A stretch of 64,000 bases of DNA, taken from NCBI RefSeq assembly GCF_037042905.1, contig NC_087253.1:15793501-15857500 (forward strand), read 5' to 3'. Below are positions 1 to 22,014 of this stretch, piece after piece; the first letter of the stretch is position 1; every line of letters starts with the position of its first letter. Made by a program: the position numbers and the translations under genes. The DNA is from Lytechinus pictus (taxonomy: Eukaryota > Echinodermata > Echinoidea > Temnopleuroida > Toxopneustidae). The notes beneath the pieces are model-generated. The model ran no database searches. It had not been told where the DNA came from and worked only from the letters and a program-made list of their open reading frames with translations.

Positions 1-1232
1 TAAGCAAATGACGATATAACTGTCGAAAAACATTTCCGCTTGAGTGAGCACCACTTACTTTTGAAAAGTTAGTGAAAAATGATTTGCGCAGAACTTGGAA
101 ATAGTTATGCGAATAAAAGTAGATCTTAATCATGAAGAACACGTGGAATTTAGCAAGTAAAATTGATTTGATGATATCTTTTACCTTTTTTAACTTGTTT
201 CCTTGCCCAAAACACTTAGGAGAGTGCATTGCGCTCCACCCCACTCCCCCACACACCGAGACCATCGTGACGATATTTGCTTTACACTGAGCTGTGATTT
301 ACATGAAATGGCTTAGGCTTCATTTTCATTTTATTAATCATTGTCAAGCTTGGGAAAAGTGTGGAGAAACAAGTATCAAATGAAAAATGAAATGTAAACC
401 CACTTTAAATGATACAAACTTAGTGAAAAATGCTGGAGATGTCTGATATAAACTTTTGTTCAGATTTAGTTACGTCCTCAGATCCAGCTGGCACAAAAAA
501 GGGTAAAGGTTGTGCTTACTAAGTGTTGAAATTTCAATTTGGGTGGCAAAATTGTTACAAAATGCTTGAATGTATCCGTTTTATTTCAATCGACTAAAAG
601 TGCAAGGGAAATGTATGAGAAATGTTTCGCAGGGTAAGTTTGATTTCGCCCTTTCCCCTTTACACAGCGTGAAAACGAGCATTTCTGCGCAAACAGATTT
701 CTGCGAGCGCTACATAAATGGACAGTGCTCACTCAAGTGTAACATTCTGTCAAAACTTTTACTTTCATTACATAGATGAGACCCAAACCCAAGATTATAT
801 GTGAAAAAAATTCCCACATGTAGTATATTTTTCAATTCCCAGGGCCTTTTCAAAGTGTAAACTTTTTTTTGATACGCACTGTATAAGCAACTACTAATAA
901 CAATAATAATAGCAACAATTAATTAGAATTGTACCGCGCCAGATCCACTCTCAAGAGTGCTCAAGGCGCCTTTCAAGAAATGTTAGACGAAGTTAAGAAG
1001 AATTGAACATAAATTCTTTAGGTGTTTTTTTTTTAAGTTTCAGAAATCTTTAAATGTCTCCAGGAAGGCTTTTCCTTAACTTAGAGGACGAGAGGACAAA
1101 TTAATGGCCTCCCCAGGTTTTGGAAACTTTGGAGGTCACAAGAGAACTGGAAGTGGAGGAATATATATCTTGAAAAGGTGTATGGAATCAGGTACTATAG
1201 AAGAAACAATATATACAACTGCCTGGTCCTAC
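1..1232. other. Intronic DNA of the GH1 gene, no exon seen
   Basis: The donor of the GH1 exon at 1233-1383 opens an intron that runs off the left edge. I see no GH1 coding block here on the minus strand. Short plus-strand frames such as 570-779 have no recognisable content. A probable SINE tail lies at about 885-1000. Confidence 0.6.
885..1000 (-). repeat. Probable SINE 3' tail, reversed
   Basis: An AATAATAAT-like tract followed by a GC-rich block with GCGCC and GGCGCC words resembles, in reverse, the '...gcgctata...attattatt' ends seen at 17.5 kb. Only the tail is visible, with no A/B box. Confidence 0.35.
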
Positions 1233-6885
<5,653 letters not shown>

Positions 6886-7252
6886 TTACTTTGGTTGATA
6901 CGGAGATAATATAAACATGTTTGTTTAAACAAATAATGATAATTCTAGTAATTCAAGAAATGCAATGATCAGCAGTCGCGTATTAGGGGCCAAATATCGA
7001 GCGACTTATTATTTTTTTTTTTTTTAGCTAGCAAGCAAGAATTTCGATCCTCTTGACATATACATGTACGATATAGGAAACGCTTTATATTTTGAGTTAG
7101 ATTTAGACAATATATTTAAAATATCATATTCAACCCTTTTCCTTTCCTTTTCTTTATGTCATTTTTTTTTCTTTTGGTGGAGGCCATGACCCCCCCCCCC
7201 CCCCCCATTTATTCGCCAGTGATGATTCAATAACAATGACAAGACCCTGGAA

Positions 7253-7475
7253 GGGATATATATATATATATATATAGATAGAGAGAGAGAGAGAGAGAGA
7301 AACAAGGTTGAAACTTTTTAATCCAACAAAATTTATTGAAGTAATATATATATATATATATATATATATTACTTAATAAGTAATGATACATAATATAATA
7401 CTCTTGCTTACTTAATCATGCTTTAATCCAACAAAATTTATTGACGTAATATTTATATATAATATATATTACTTT
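7253..7475. repeat. (TA)n/(GA)n microsatellites with duplicated flank
   Basis: TA and GA runs, then two copies of a segment containing CCAACAAAATTTATTGA (near 7323 and 7427), each followed by a TA-rich run. Confidence 0.8.
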
Positions 7476-7913
7476 ATCTTAGCCAAGGCAAAGTTTTTAG
7501 GTCTGATCTTGTTTTCCCCTACTTCCGTGAGTATTGACCCTGAATAACGCCCCTCCCCTCTCACTCCCCTCTTGTGTTCAATCCTTAACGTCATTTACTC
7601 ATCAAAATGTAATTATATTTTTTTTAATTCAGCTGCTCAGGCAGGCAGGCAAACTCTTAAGTTGATTGATTTATCTACTAACAGTACATACGAAGTCTAT
7701 AAGTGCAATTCGACTTCAGAGCTCTGTAACTTGTGACCACTATAACTTGGAGGTGTGGCTTCCGAAGAACAGCAAGAGCACTTTCATTGGGTTATACGTT
7801 GAACCAGGTGTGGTACTAATGCATACATTATATTTTGTTAGGTATACTTGAAGCCCCCCCCCCCCCCTTAGAAATCCCCATTAAAAACACATCCAAACCA
7901 AATTGGTCAATAG

Positions 7914-8241
7914 AGTACCGAAGTGATGACGTCACAAAAAAACAGCAATTTTTTAAGCATTTTCAGCGTTTTTGATACCATATATTGGTAGAGTATGATG
8001 AAAATCCCCACTACCAAATTTTTGTGGTAATCGGTCCATGGGGCGACCTCATGAATACATAATTAGCCCCATTGAAGTCAGTGTATTATATATGTATTCA
8101 TGAGGTCATATTTGGGGGCCCCATGGACCGATTACCACCAAATTTTGGTAGTGGGGGTTTTTCATCATGCTCTACCAAAACATGGTATAAAGAACAATGA
8201 TATGCAAAAAGTGAAAATTGATGACGTTACACTTCGGTACT
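7914..8241. mobile_element. Long palindromic foldback MITE, ends AGTACCGAAGTG
   Basis: The two arms are imperfect inverted copies across almost the whole 328 bp, sharing AGTACCGAAG, TGATGACGT, CTACCAAAATTT-like, ATCGGTCCATGGGG and CTCATGAATACATA blocks. No clear target duplication. The centre is short and AT-rich. Confidence 0.8.
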
Positions 8242-8603
8242 AACATTATTCATAACTTCATTGATGTCTAAATCAGACCAAAATTCTCATGTACTATCAA
8301 TGAAGGCTCAATAAAACAAACCCAGTCGGAACTTATTTCTAAAAAAATAATATTTAAATGTAGTGGAAAAACAAAAAGAAATAAAACAAAACGTGAAATA
8401 CTTACCTTTTGCGTACAACTACAACGTGACTGAATCAGGTCCTCCAAAACAGCATGGGGCGAATTTCCAGGGACCAATCGGCCGACACCAATATATCTAT
8501 TTTCTGAAAATGCTTTTCATGAAGTATAAATGCAGGCACAGTAACCAGATTTGTTTGCTTTACATACTTTGTTATCCTTCAATGCATTTTGTTAGGAAGA
8601 TCC

Positions 8604-8736
8604 AGGCCCTGTATCACGAAGTACATTATCAATCGTAGAACTGCTTTTTAAAGTTTGATTACATTGACCACAACATACAATTCATCGTAAACATCAAGCG
8701 TGCTATCAATCGCTACACTTCGTGTCAGCGGCCCCT
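8604..8736. repeat. Small foldback element
   Basis: AGGCCCTGTATCACGAAGT at left and ACTTCGTGTCAGCGGCCCC at right form imperfect inverted termini. It is similar in design to the other 130-180 bp 'GGGCCC' foldbacks of this window. Confidence 0.55.
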
Positions 8737-9319
8737 AAGATGAGGATAAGGGTGATAGCACAAAACAAGCAGACCTTTGATCTTTGCAATGTCTGCATAA
8801 AGTATATCGCTTGTATTTCGGCAGGATATAATGTTTATTTTGTAATCTTTGTGATTAATAAGACAACAAGGGGTTCATTGAAATGCAAATGTGATTTTCA
8901 TTAATATCTTATTCGACTTTATCTCTTCGTGAATTAAGTGATGAATAAGCGTTAACAGTGACCGGCTAGTGAATGTGAGTTTTCGACATTCTCTTTTATT
9001 TCTATAATTAAGTGATTTATTGGTTTCATGATCAGCATAATAACAAGCAAATAAACACAATCAATAGCATTACAACATTCTTTATATATAATTCCTTTTT
9101 TTTTTAATTATAATTGACTAGAGTCCTTGTTTTCAAGTCCGGGGGGAGGGGGGTACTTAGAATTGGTTTGGACGGGGCTGTGCGGCTGAAGGTTCGAAGC
9201 ACATACTCATATTTACGGGTCATTTTGGCTAAAAAGCTATACCCATTATTAAGGATTTATTAAAATTTGACAAGCAAAGAAAGAAGAAAAAAAAAGGTTA
9301 TCACCCCAAATTGGGGTAT

Positions 9320-9420
9320 AATATGGACCCATGTTTAGGGCCAGTAACAAAAAATTGGGGCCATGGACCCATGTTTAAGGCCAGTATCTAAAAATTGGAG
9401 CCATGTTTAGGGATTTTGCA
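9320..9420. repeat. Short tandem repeat, about 2.3 units
   Basis: The words ATGGACCCATGTTTA, GGCCAGTA and AAAAATTGG recur with a spacing near 45-50 bp. The tract sits in a G-run-rich repeat of about 9.13-9.60 kb. Confidence 0.6.
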
Positions 9421-10038
9421 GCATAAAACCATACCCCATGGTTAGAAATTCCAAAAAACCGACCCATTCTAGAGGCACATCCCCGTATGCCAACTTTTAA
9501 GAGCCCCTTAGCACAGTTAAGACGACCTGTTATAGTAGACTTAGGTGAAGTTGCTAGGGGGGATTCAAGCACTGTCCCATAGGGGGTTGGCCCTCGGAAG
9601 CGGGTGCTTCATTTTGGAGCGAACCTCCTCCCCTTTTGGTCAAATTTTCTCTGCTGCACGTTTATATTGGATTGACCCTTCTTTTATTTAGCTTGTCAAA
9701 ATAATTTTTACAAAACCAGCACCCTCTCTTCAAAATCGTTCCAAGGACCCTGTAAAGGGGGGGGGGGTATCTTTACTTTTCCCAGATTGGCAGCACAAAG
9801 ATCTAGAAGCCATTACTTTTTTATTAGGGGCATTCTAAGCACTGAAGTTTATGTACGTTATAGTTTTATGAAACTAAGAAAATTATTCATTGCTTCATTA
9901 TACCTACATAGATAATGCCAGCGCGAGCTAATTTCGAGATGCTCCGATTTAAGTCGATTCGAGACCAATTAACTTCAAAACAGATCGAGACAAATGATCC
10001 GGAAGACTTAAAAGAGAGAGAATCGGATGTACACTTAA

Positions 10039-11184
10039 AGGGATGGTCCGGGCTGAAAGTATTTATAGCTTAAAGGAGAATGAAACTCTTGGAGCAAGTT
10101 AGCTTTTGTGAAAGCAGAAAAATCAAAGAATAAGATCAACAAAAGTTTGAGTAAAATAGGACTAGCAATAGAAGAGTTATGAGCATTTGAATGTCGAGAT
10201 CACTAATGCTATGGAGATCCTCCTATTGGCAATGCGACCAAGATCTATGATGTCACAGATGAACAACTCTCCCCTTTTGGACACTGAAAATATACCCCAA
10301 AACATCTCTTTTTGCTCATTCTAATCATATGAAACGATTCATCAATGATATAATGTTGTGAGACCTTTGTACTTGTCCTCTCATAAAGAGAACACCTCAC
10401 CTTGTGATAGGCTCTATAAAAGTGAGAATATAAGTGAAATAAGTACTGAAGTAATGAGGGAGTTGTACGTGTGTGACATCACAGATCTTGGTCACATTGC
10501 CAATGGGAGGATCTACATGGCATTAGTGATCTCAATATTCAAATGCTCATAACTTTCTTATTATTCATTCAATCTTCCTCAAACTTTCAACAATATGTTT
10601 CTTTGATTTTTCTCTTTGATATGGATTCAGGTGGTTTCAAGGGTTGAGTAGTATTCACTGAGCAAAATGCCGAAAATTTCATCAAAATCGAATAACAAAT
10701 AACAAAGTTATTGAATTTTAAAGTTTAGCAAGATTTTGTGAAAACAGTCGTCATGAATATTCATTAGGTGGGCTGATGATGTCACATCCCCGCTTGTTCT
10801 TTTGCATTTTATTATATGAAATTAGGTTTATTCAATTTTTTTTCCTTCAAGAACTAGAAAAATTGGATTGACAACTGATTTAGTGCATTAGATATTTACT
10901 GCCGCAACTTCTTTCATTATAAGGGAGACATATTATTCACACAAGTATGAAATAATGAAAAAATCATTATTTTATTTAATAACAAAGAAAACGTAATGTG
11001 AGGATGTGACATCATCATCCCACCTAATGAATATTCATGATGACTATTTTCACAAAATATTGCTTAACTTTAAACTTCAATAACTTTATTTTGTTATCCG
11101 ATTTTGATGAAATTTTCGGCATTCTGCTCAGTGAATTCTACTCTTTGTAGTAAGATATAAATATTTTCAGCCCGGACCATCCCT
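10039..11184. mobile_element. MITE family A (TTAA target), interrupted by family B
   Basis: Termini AGGGATGGTCCGGGCTGAAA and its inverted copy are each bounded by TTAA (10035-10038, 11185-11188). The arms also share CATGAATATTCATTAGGTGG and AAATTTTCGGCAT-type blocks. A family B element splits the left arm. TTAA target suggests a piggyBac- or Kolobok-type transposase in trans; none is encoded. Confidence 0.85.
10074..10645 (+). mobile_element. MITE family B copy 1, nested in A and missing its right tip
   Basis: It matches the 21.4-22.0 kb copy in opposite orientation over its length (TTAA then AGGAGAATGAAAC at the left). The right end stops at CAAGGGTT, where about 15 terminal bases are lost and family A resumes (GAGTAGTATTCACTGAGC). 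Contains a 64-codon frame (10358-10552) also open in copy 2. Confidence 0.85.
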
Positions 11185-11991
11185 TTAATTCAATTGCTCC
11201 CTAGCATAAAACTGACGAGGAAAACAAACAAAATGAGCCGGAGATGGAAAAAAATGCATGGTCGATTTTGATTGGGTATTTTTTTTAAAGCAATTAAACA
11301 TGTACATGCATTGAACTACAGATGGCGCTATACAGTATTTGGCTATTTGGGAATTTGGAGGGAGAATGCGAGATAGTGACATTGGACGCTGAATAATATT
11401 GGTAGAGCCTTCTTCCATCCCCCAACCTCTTAATGACATTTCCATCATCCATCATCACCCTTTTGGTGTCACAATTATTTTCTTATCCCTCAATCCAAAC
11501 CTACTGTAATTTAAAGTAAATCTGAATAGATGGAGAGAAAATTGCCAAATAGTGGGCGTATTCAAATGACTAAACAGAGTGGGGTTTTTCCATTTTGTTC
11601 TACTCTACTCTAAATTTAACAAATTTCTATGAGGTGTATAAGGCAATCACTTTTCTTAATTTTTTAATGTTATTTAATTAGTATGTGAATTCTTAGAGCT
11701 GCAAATTGAATAAGGAAAACAAATATCTTCAGGCATCAATCAGCTCAATATTAAACTGGATAAAAAGGAAATACTACTTGATATTTCATCATCCCATGCC
11801 TGTTTAAAAGTTCAGCGTTTATAAATATACTTGTATTATCACCTCAAAACTCAACTCAACGTGATGACAGTGGCGACCCCCCCCCCCCCCTACATGTATC
11901 AAGGGACATGCTTTCTGAATCAGAGCTCTCTCTCTAAAAACACACTCACACAAGAAAAAAAAAAAAACACAATCCCATACATATATATTAC

Positions 11992-12204
11992 TTTAAAATT
12001 GAGAGAACTTTCTCATTGTATACCGACTCCCGACTTTCTCTCTTCATAACCTTTTCCATTTTTTTCTTTTCGATACAAACACAGAATCATCACAACCCTC
12101 TCACAAACCTTTCTAATACTACATTAGTTTGGGGTCCTTTATCATCTTTCACAAACTCAATATTTCTCTCTTTCACTGCTATTTTTTTTAAAGGAGAGGA
12201 TTAA
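11992..12204. repeat. Left copy of ~213-bp direct repeat flanking MITE C1
   Basis: Runs from CTTTAAAATTG to GGAGAGGATTAA and is near-identical to 12774-12987 over long stretches (e.g. ACACAGAATCATCACAACCC, CTACATTAGTTTGGGGTC). Confidence 0.85.
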
Positions 12205-12774
12205 AGGTCAAGTTCACCTCAGGAAAATGTTGATTTGAACCTATAGAGAAAAATCAGAGAAGCATAATGCTGTAAATTTCATCAAAGTCGGATGACAAAT
12301 AATAAAGTTATGACATTTTAAAGTTTTGCTCATTTTTCACAAAATAGTTATATGCACAATTTAGTCACATGCAAATGAGAGAATCGATGATGTCCCTCAC
12401 TATTTCTTTTGTATTTCATTGTTTGAATTATACTGTTTTATACAATATTTAAATTTTTACAGATTTGACAATAAGGACCAACTTGACTGAACCATAAAAT
12501 GTTAAACAATAGTAGTTCCACATGTTCATGGAGAAATAAAACTTTGTTTCACAGGACAAGGAGAAAATTAGAATTTCATATAAAATACAAAAGAAATATT
12601 AAGTGATGTCATCACTTCCCTATATGCATTAACTATTTTGTTAAATCAAGCGAAACTTTAAAATGTTATAACTTTCTTATTTTACATCCGATTTTGATGT
12701 AATTTTCAGTGTTGTGCTTGTTGGATTTTTCTCTTTTTATTCCAATGAACTTTTTGTTGGGGTGGACTTGTCCT
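12205..12774. mobile_element. MITE family C copy 1 (TTAA-AGG ends)
   Basis: TTAA followed by AGGTCAAGTTCACC at left and GGTGGACTTGTCCT followed by TTAA at right. Interior blocks (GAAAATTTCATCAAA-like, AAGTTATGACATTTTAAAG) are shared with copies at 44.4 and 58.4 kb. It lies exactly between the two 213-bp direct repeats. Confidence 0.87.
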
Positions 12775-12987
12775 TTAAATTGAAATTTCTCATTGGATAC
12801 CAACTCGCAACTTTCTCTCTTCATTACCGTCTCTACTTTTTTATCCTCTTTTCGATACAAACACAGAATCATCACAACCCTCTCACAAACATTTCTAATA
12901 CTACATTAGTTTGGGGTCATTTATCATCTTTCACTAACTCGGTCTTTCTCTCTTTCACTGCTTTTTTTTTTGAAGGAGAGGATTAAA
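12774..12987. repeat. Right copy of ~213-bp direct repeat
   Basis: Counterpart of 11992-12204, ending in the same GGAGAGGATTAA and then continuing into unique sequence (ACTCAGAAGG). Confidence 0.85.
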
Positions 12988-13360
12988 CTCAGAAGGGCAA
13001 GGAACCACTTGTACCCCAATTAGATCTGATTTTTGGCACTGGCGCTGTTTCTTAGAGTAGAATATCATCACTGGGCTGTAAAAAACCTTGTTTATAAATA
13101 TTTAAAAAAGAAAAAGAGGCCAGTTCAGCGATACCTGTATCGAAGATATCTCGCAACCTCATATAGTCTGAAATCAGTCTCCAAATTCATATAGATTGAT
13201 TGAGGTTTAACGACACTTGCTGTAGATAACTCATTCTCTGGAACAAGGTTGCTACCGATGTCTAAAATTGACCCATTTCTTAGATACCTCAATCTTTTTT
13301 AATTCTGAGAGATATTTTAACGGCCCAGCGATGACATAAATCCTTAACCTCTTTCTGCAT

Positions 13361-13521
13361 CAGGGCCCGTCACACACAGGCTCGCGATTAATCGCTAATT
13401 TGAAAGAACAATTCTGATTGGTTCCTAGTCAGTCTACTGAGCAAACTGCTCATGCAATGGTGAACTTGATAGGCCATTTCATTTAGCGTGTAATCGCTAA
13501 CCTTTGTGTTACGAGGCCCTG
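13361..13521. mobile_element. Foldback MITE with CAGGGCC ends, copy 1
   Basis: Begins CAGGGCCCGT and ends GAGGCCCTG. The inner arms contain GCGATTA/TAATCGC. A relative lies at 14533-14698. CAGGG-type ends are hAT-like; no target duplication is evident. Confidence 0.65.
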
Positions 13522-13756
13522 GTCCCTGATCAAATTTTGTTAATAAAGGGGATTTCACAATTGCTTGTGCGATCATTTGGTCACAATATATGTTGCACAG
13601 AATCGCAACGGTTCTAAATCGCATCACCAATTGTGAAAGGGGCTTAACACACTTCCTCATGCTACTAATCTGCACAATCCAAAGCAAAGGAAACTGACAA
13701 ATGAAATAAAGATCGCTGATTATGAGTCAGGATTTAACCGTTTGATCTTGGTCTGG

Positions 13757-13762
13757 TTTATT
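13757..13762 (-). promoter_or_regulatory. RPS13: RPS13 polyadenylation signal AATAAA
   Basis: TTTATT on the plus strand reads AATAAA on the transcript 62 nt after the RPS13 stop. That fits the short 3' UTRs usual for ribosomal protein mRNAs. Confidence 0.7.
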
Positions 13763-13823
13763 ACTACCTGTACATGTACATACTCTTAGCTCCTACACTC
13801 AAGGTCAACACAAGGTCATCTCC

Positions 13824-19804
<5,981 letters not shown>

Positions 19805-19818
19805 GATGGCGATTTGGC

Positions 19819-19824
19819 GAAAAG
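19819..19824 (-). promoter_or_regulatory. RPS13: Likely RPS13 transcription start, 5'-TOP tract
   Basis: The transcript strand reads GGTCTTTTCGCC just above the start codon. A cap at the C followed by TTTTC would give a terminal oligopyrimidine leader of about 20 nt, the usual signal for growth-dependent (mTOR/LARP1) translation of ribosomal protein mRNAs. The start site is inferred, not measured. Confidence 0.55.
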
Positions 19825-19983
19825 ACCGATTAGTGATTTACCTTATCTAACCGTAGATGGCGTTTGACCAAAAAGAAAAGCAGGGGAACTTTTTTATGCC
19901 AAAAGTTCAAGAATTACTTCCGTTTATATTAATCTTGAAACTTTTAAAATGCTTGTTTATTATCTTTTGTATGTGTTTTAGGA

Positions 19984-20211
19984 CTTAGCAAGGGCGTAGG
20001 CTGGGGCTGCACGTGCAACCTCCCGCTGAGGTAGAGGAGTTCCAACACTGGTAAACAAAACGACATTTGTAATTGTACCCCCTTCTTCTGCTTATTTCAA
20101 CAGCTAATTTTCCAAACTTTAGTTCCACCTCCCCAATATGTGCACCCCCATATAATAGTTTCACCTCCCTCCACCTTCCCCATGATCAAACCAGCCTATG
20201 CCCTTGCTTAG
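19984..20211. mobile_element. Foldback element with CTTAGCAAGGGCGTAGGCTG ends
   Basis: 21-bp inverted ends with one or two mismatches bound a 228-bp element rich in CCACCTCCC. It sits about 160 bp upstream of the inferred RPS13 start. Confidence 0.75.
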
Positions 20212-20479
20212 TATGAATGTGATATATAATTTCTTAAATTAGATGTAAAATTATATGAACGATATTTCTAGTTTGATGAATTAAAAAGAAAATTGTGTGT
20301 GAACAGTGTGATGACTGTTTTATCCGACATTTTTTGTGTGATAATCATAATTGTATTACAATATGTTAGGATGGAGAAACAATAAAACAATATTCAACAT
20401 CCCCTGCCCCCCCAGAAAGGACCCCTGATGTTTTCACAAATTTAGAATTTAAACTTGAATTATCGGAAAAGGGGATATA

Positions 20480-21324
20480 GGGGAAGGCGGGGTAAATTGA
20501 GCATAGGGGCAAGTTGAGCCACCACCCCCAGGCCAATAATGAATGAGTCAGACGTTGTAGTATGTTTTGATGACCCATTACATAACCCTTAACCCCACCA
20601 CATTGTTTTCGACTTTGAAACAAAAAGTACGGGGGGAAAATTCAAATTTCAGCCAAAAATTTAAAAAGGGTACGTGTGAAATAGATCAGTGCTTTTTACC
20701 CACACACGTCTTTAAATACAATAAAGAAATAAGAACAATATTGTTAGTCCAGGTATGGATTCTCATTCTTGTCATATAGTCTTTTAAATGATGGATGCAT
20801 AAGAAATGTGTGGATGTAAAAATATTGCATTAAGTTCGGACTGGGGTAGTTTGAGCCAGCCAACATGGGGCAAGTTGAGCCATGGTAATTCTTATGGTAA
20901 TGTAAAATAATAATAAACCTTAAAAAGCCATACATGCAGGCAGAAAGGAGCAAATTCTCATGACAGTTCTTTTACTTTTAGAGAATTTTAGTATTCATAG
21001 AGAATTAGCAAGCATGAGTGAAAAGACTTTAAATAAAAAATTGACATTCTGGTTCTTCCCGCATACATTTTGTACATAGTTTTTGTGGCTCAACTTACCC
21101 CAGAAGGTGGCACAAATTACCCCACAGATGGGGCAAGTTGAGCCATTTGACATCGTTTTTTTCAAAGGTCACAATGAATTTTAGTGTGTGGGTAGAAAGT
21201 TATATATAGGTTAAAAATATTTCCCAAGATTCAAATTCAAAAGGCAAGGTACTTATTTCTACAATATAATTAGTCATATCAATTCTAACATGCAAAATGT
21301 GTCACAACTTACCCCGCCTTCCCC
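20480..21324. mobile_element. TA-flanked foldback with GGGGAAGGCGGGGTAA ends
   Basis: Inverted ends GGGGAAGGCGGGGTAA[AG]TTG with TA on both sides (20478-20479, 21325-21326). GGGGCAAGTTGAGCCA is repeated several times inside in both orientations. TA target suggests a Tc1/mariner-type source; no transposase frame. Confidence 0.78.
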
Positions 21325-21431
21325 TAGTTTATTATTAACTTCATCTCACACTAGGTGAACACCAGCTTTAAAAGCAGTTTATTTTTGTTATGCAAGACAA
21401 AAGAACAATGTGGCCAACATGCCTTTCTTAA

Positions 21432-22014
21432 AGGAGAATGAAACCCTTGAAACCAGCTGAATCCATATCAAAGAGAAAAATCAAAGAAACATATTGTTGA
21501 AAGTTTGAGGAAGATTGAATGAATAATAAGAAAGTTATGAGCATTTAAATATTGAGATCACTAGTGCCATGTAGATCCTCCCATCGGCAATGCGACCAAG
21601 ATCTGTGATATCACACACGTACAACTCCCTCATTACTCTAGTACTTATTTCACTTATATTCTCACTTTTATAGAGTCTATCACAAGGTGAGGTGTTCTCT
21701 TTATGAGAGGACAAGTACAGAGGTCTCACAACATTATATCAATGATGAATCGTTTGTCATATGATTAGAATAAGCAAAAAGAGATGTTTTGGGGTATATT
21801 TTCAGTGTCCAAATGGGGGAGTTGTACGTGTGTGACATCACAGATCTTGGTCGCATTGCCAATGGGAGGATCTCCATAGCATTAGTGATCTCGACATTCA
21901 AATGCTCATAACTCTTTTATTGCTAGTCCTATTTTACTCAAAGTTTTGTTGATCTTATTCTTTGATTTTTCTGCTTTCACAAAAGCTAACTTGCTCCAAG
22001 AGTTTCATTCTCCT
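21432..22014 (-). mobile_element. MITE family B copy 2, both ends intact
   Basis: TTAA (21428-21431) then AGGAGAATGAAACCC at left; GTTTCATTCTCCT then TTAA (22015-22018) at right. It is the inverted counterpart of 10074-10645 and shows that the latter lost its right tip. Confidence 0.88.
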
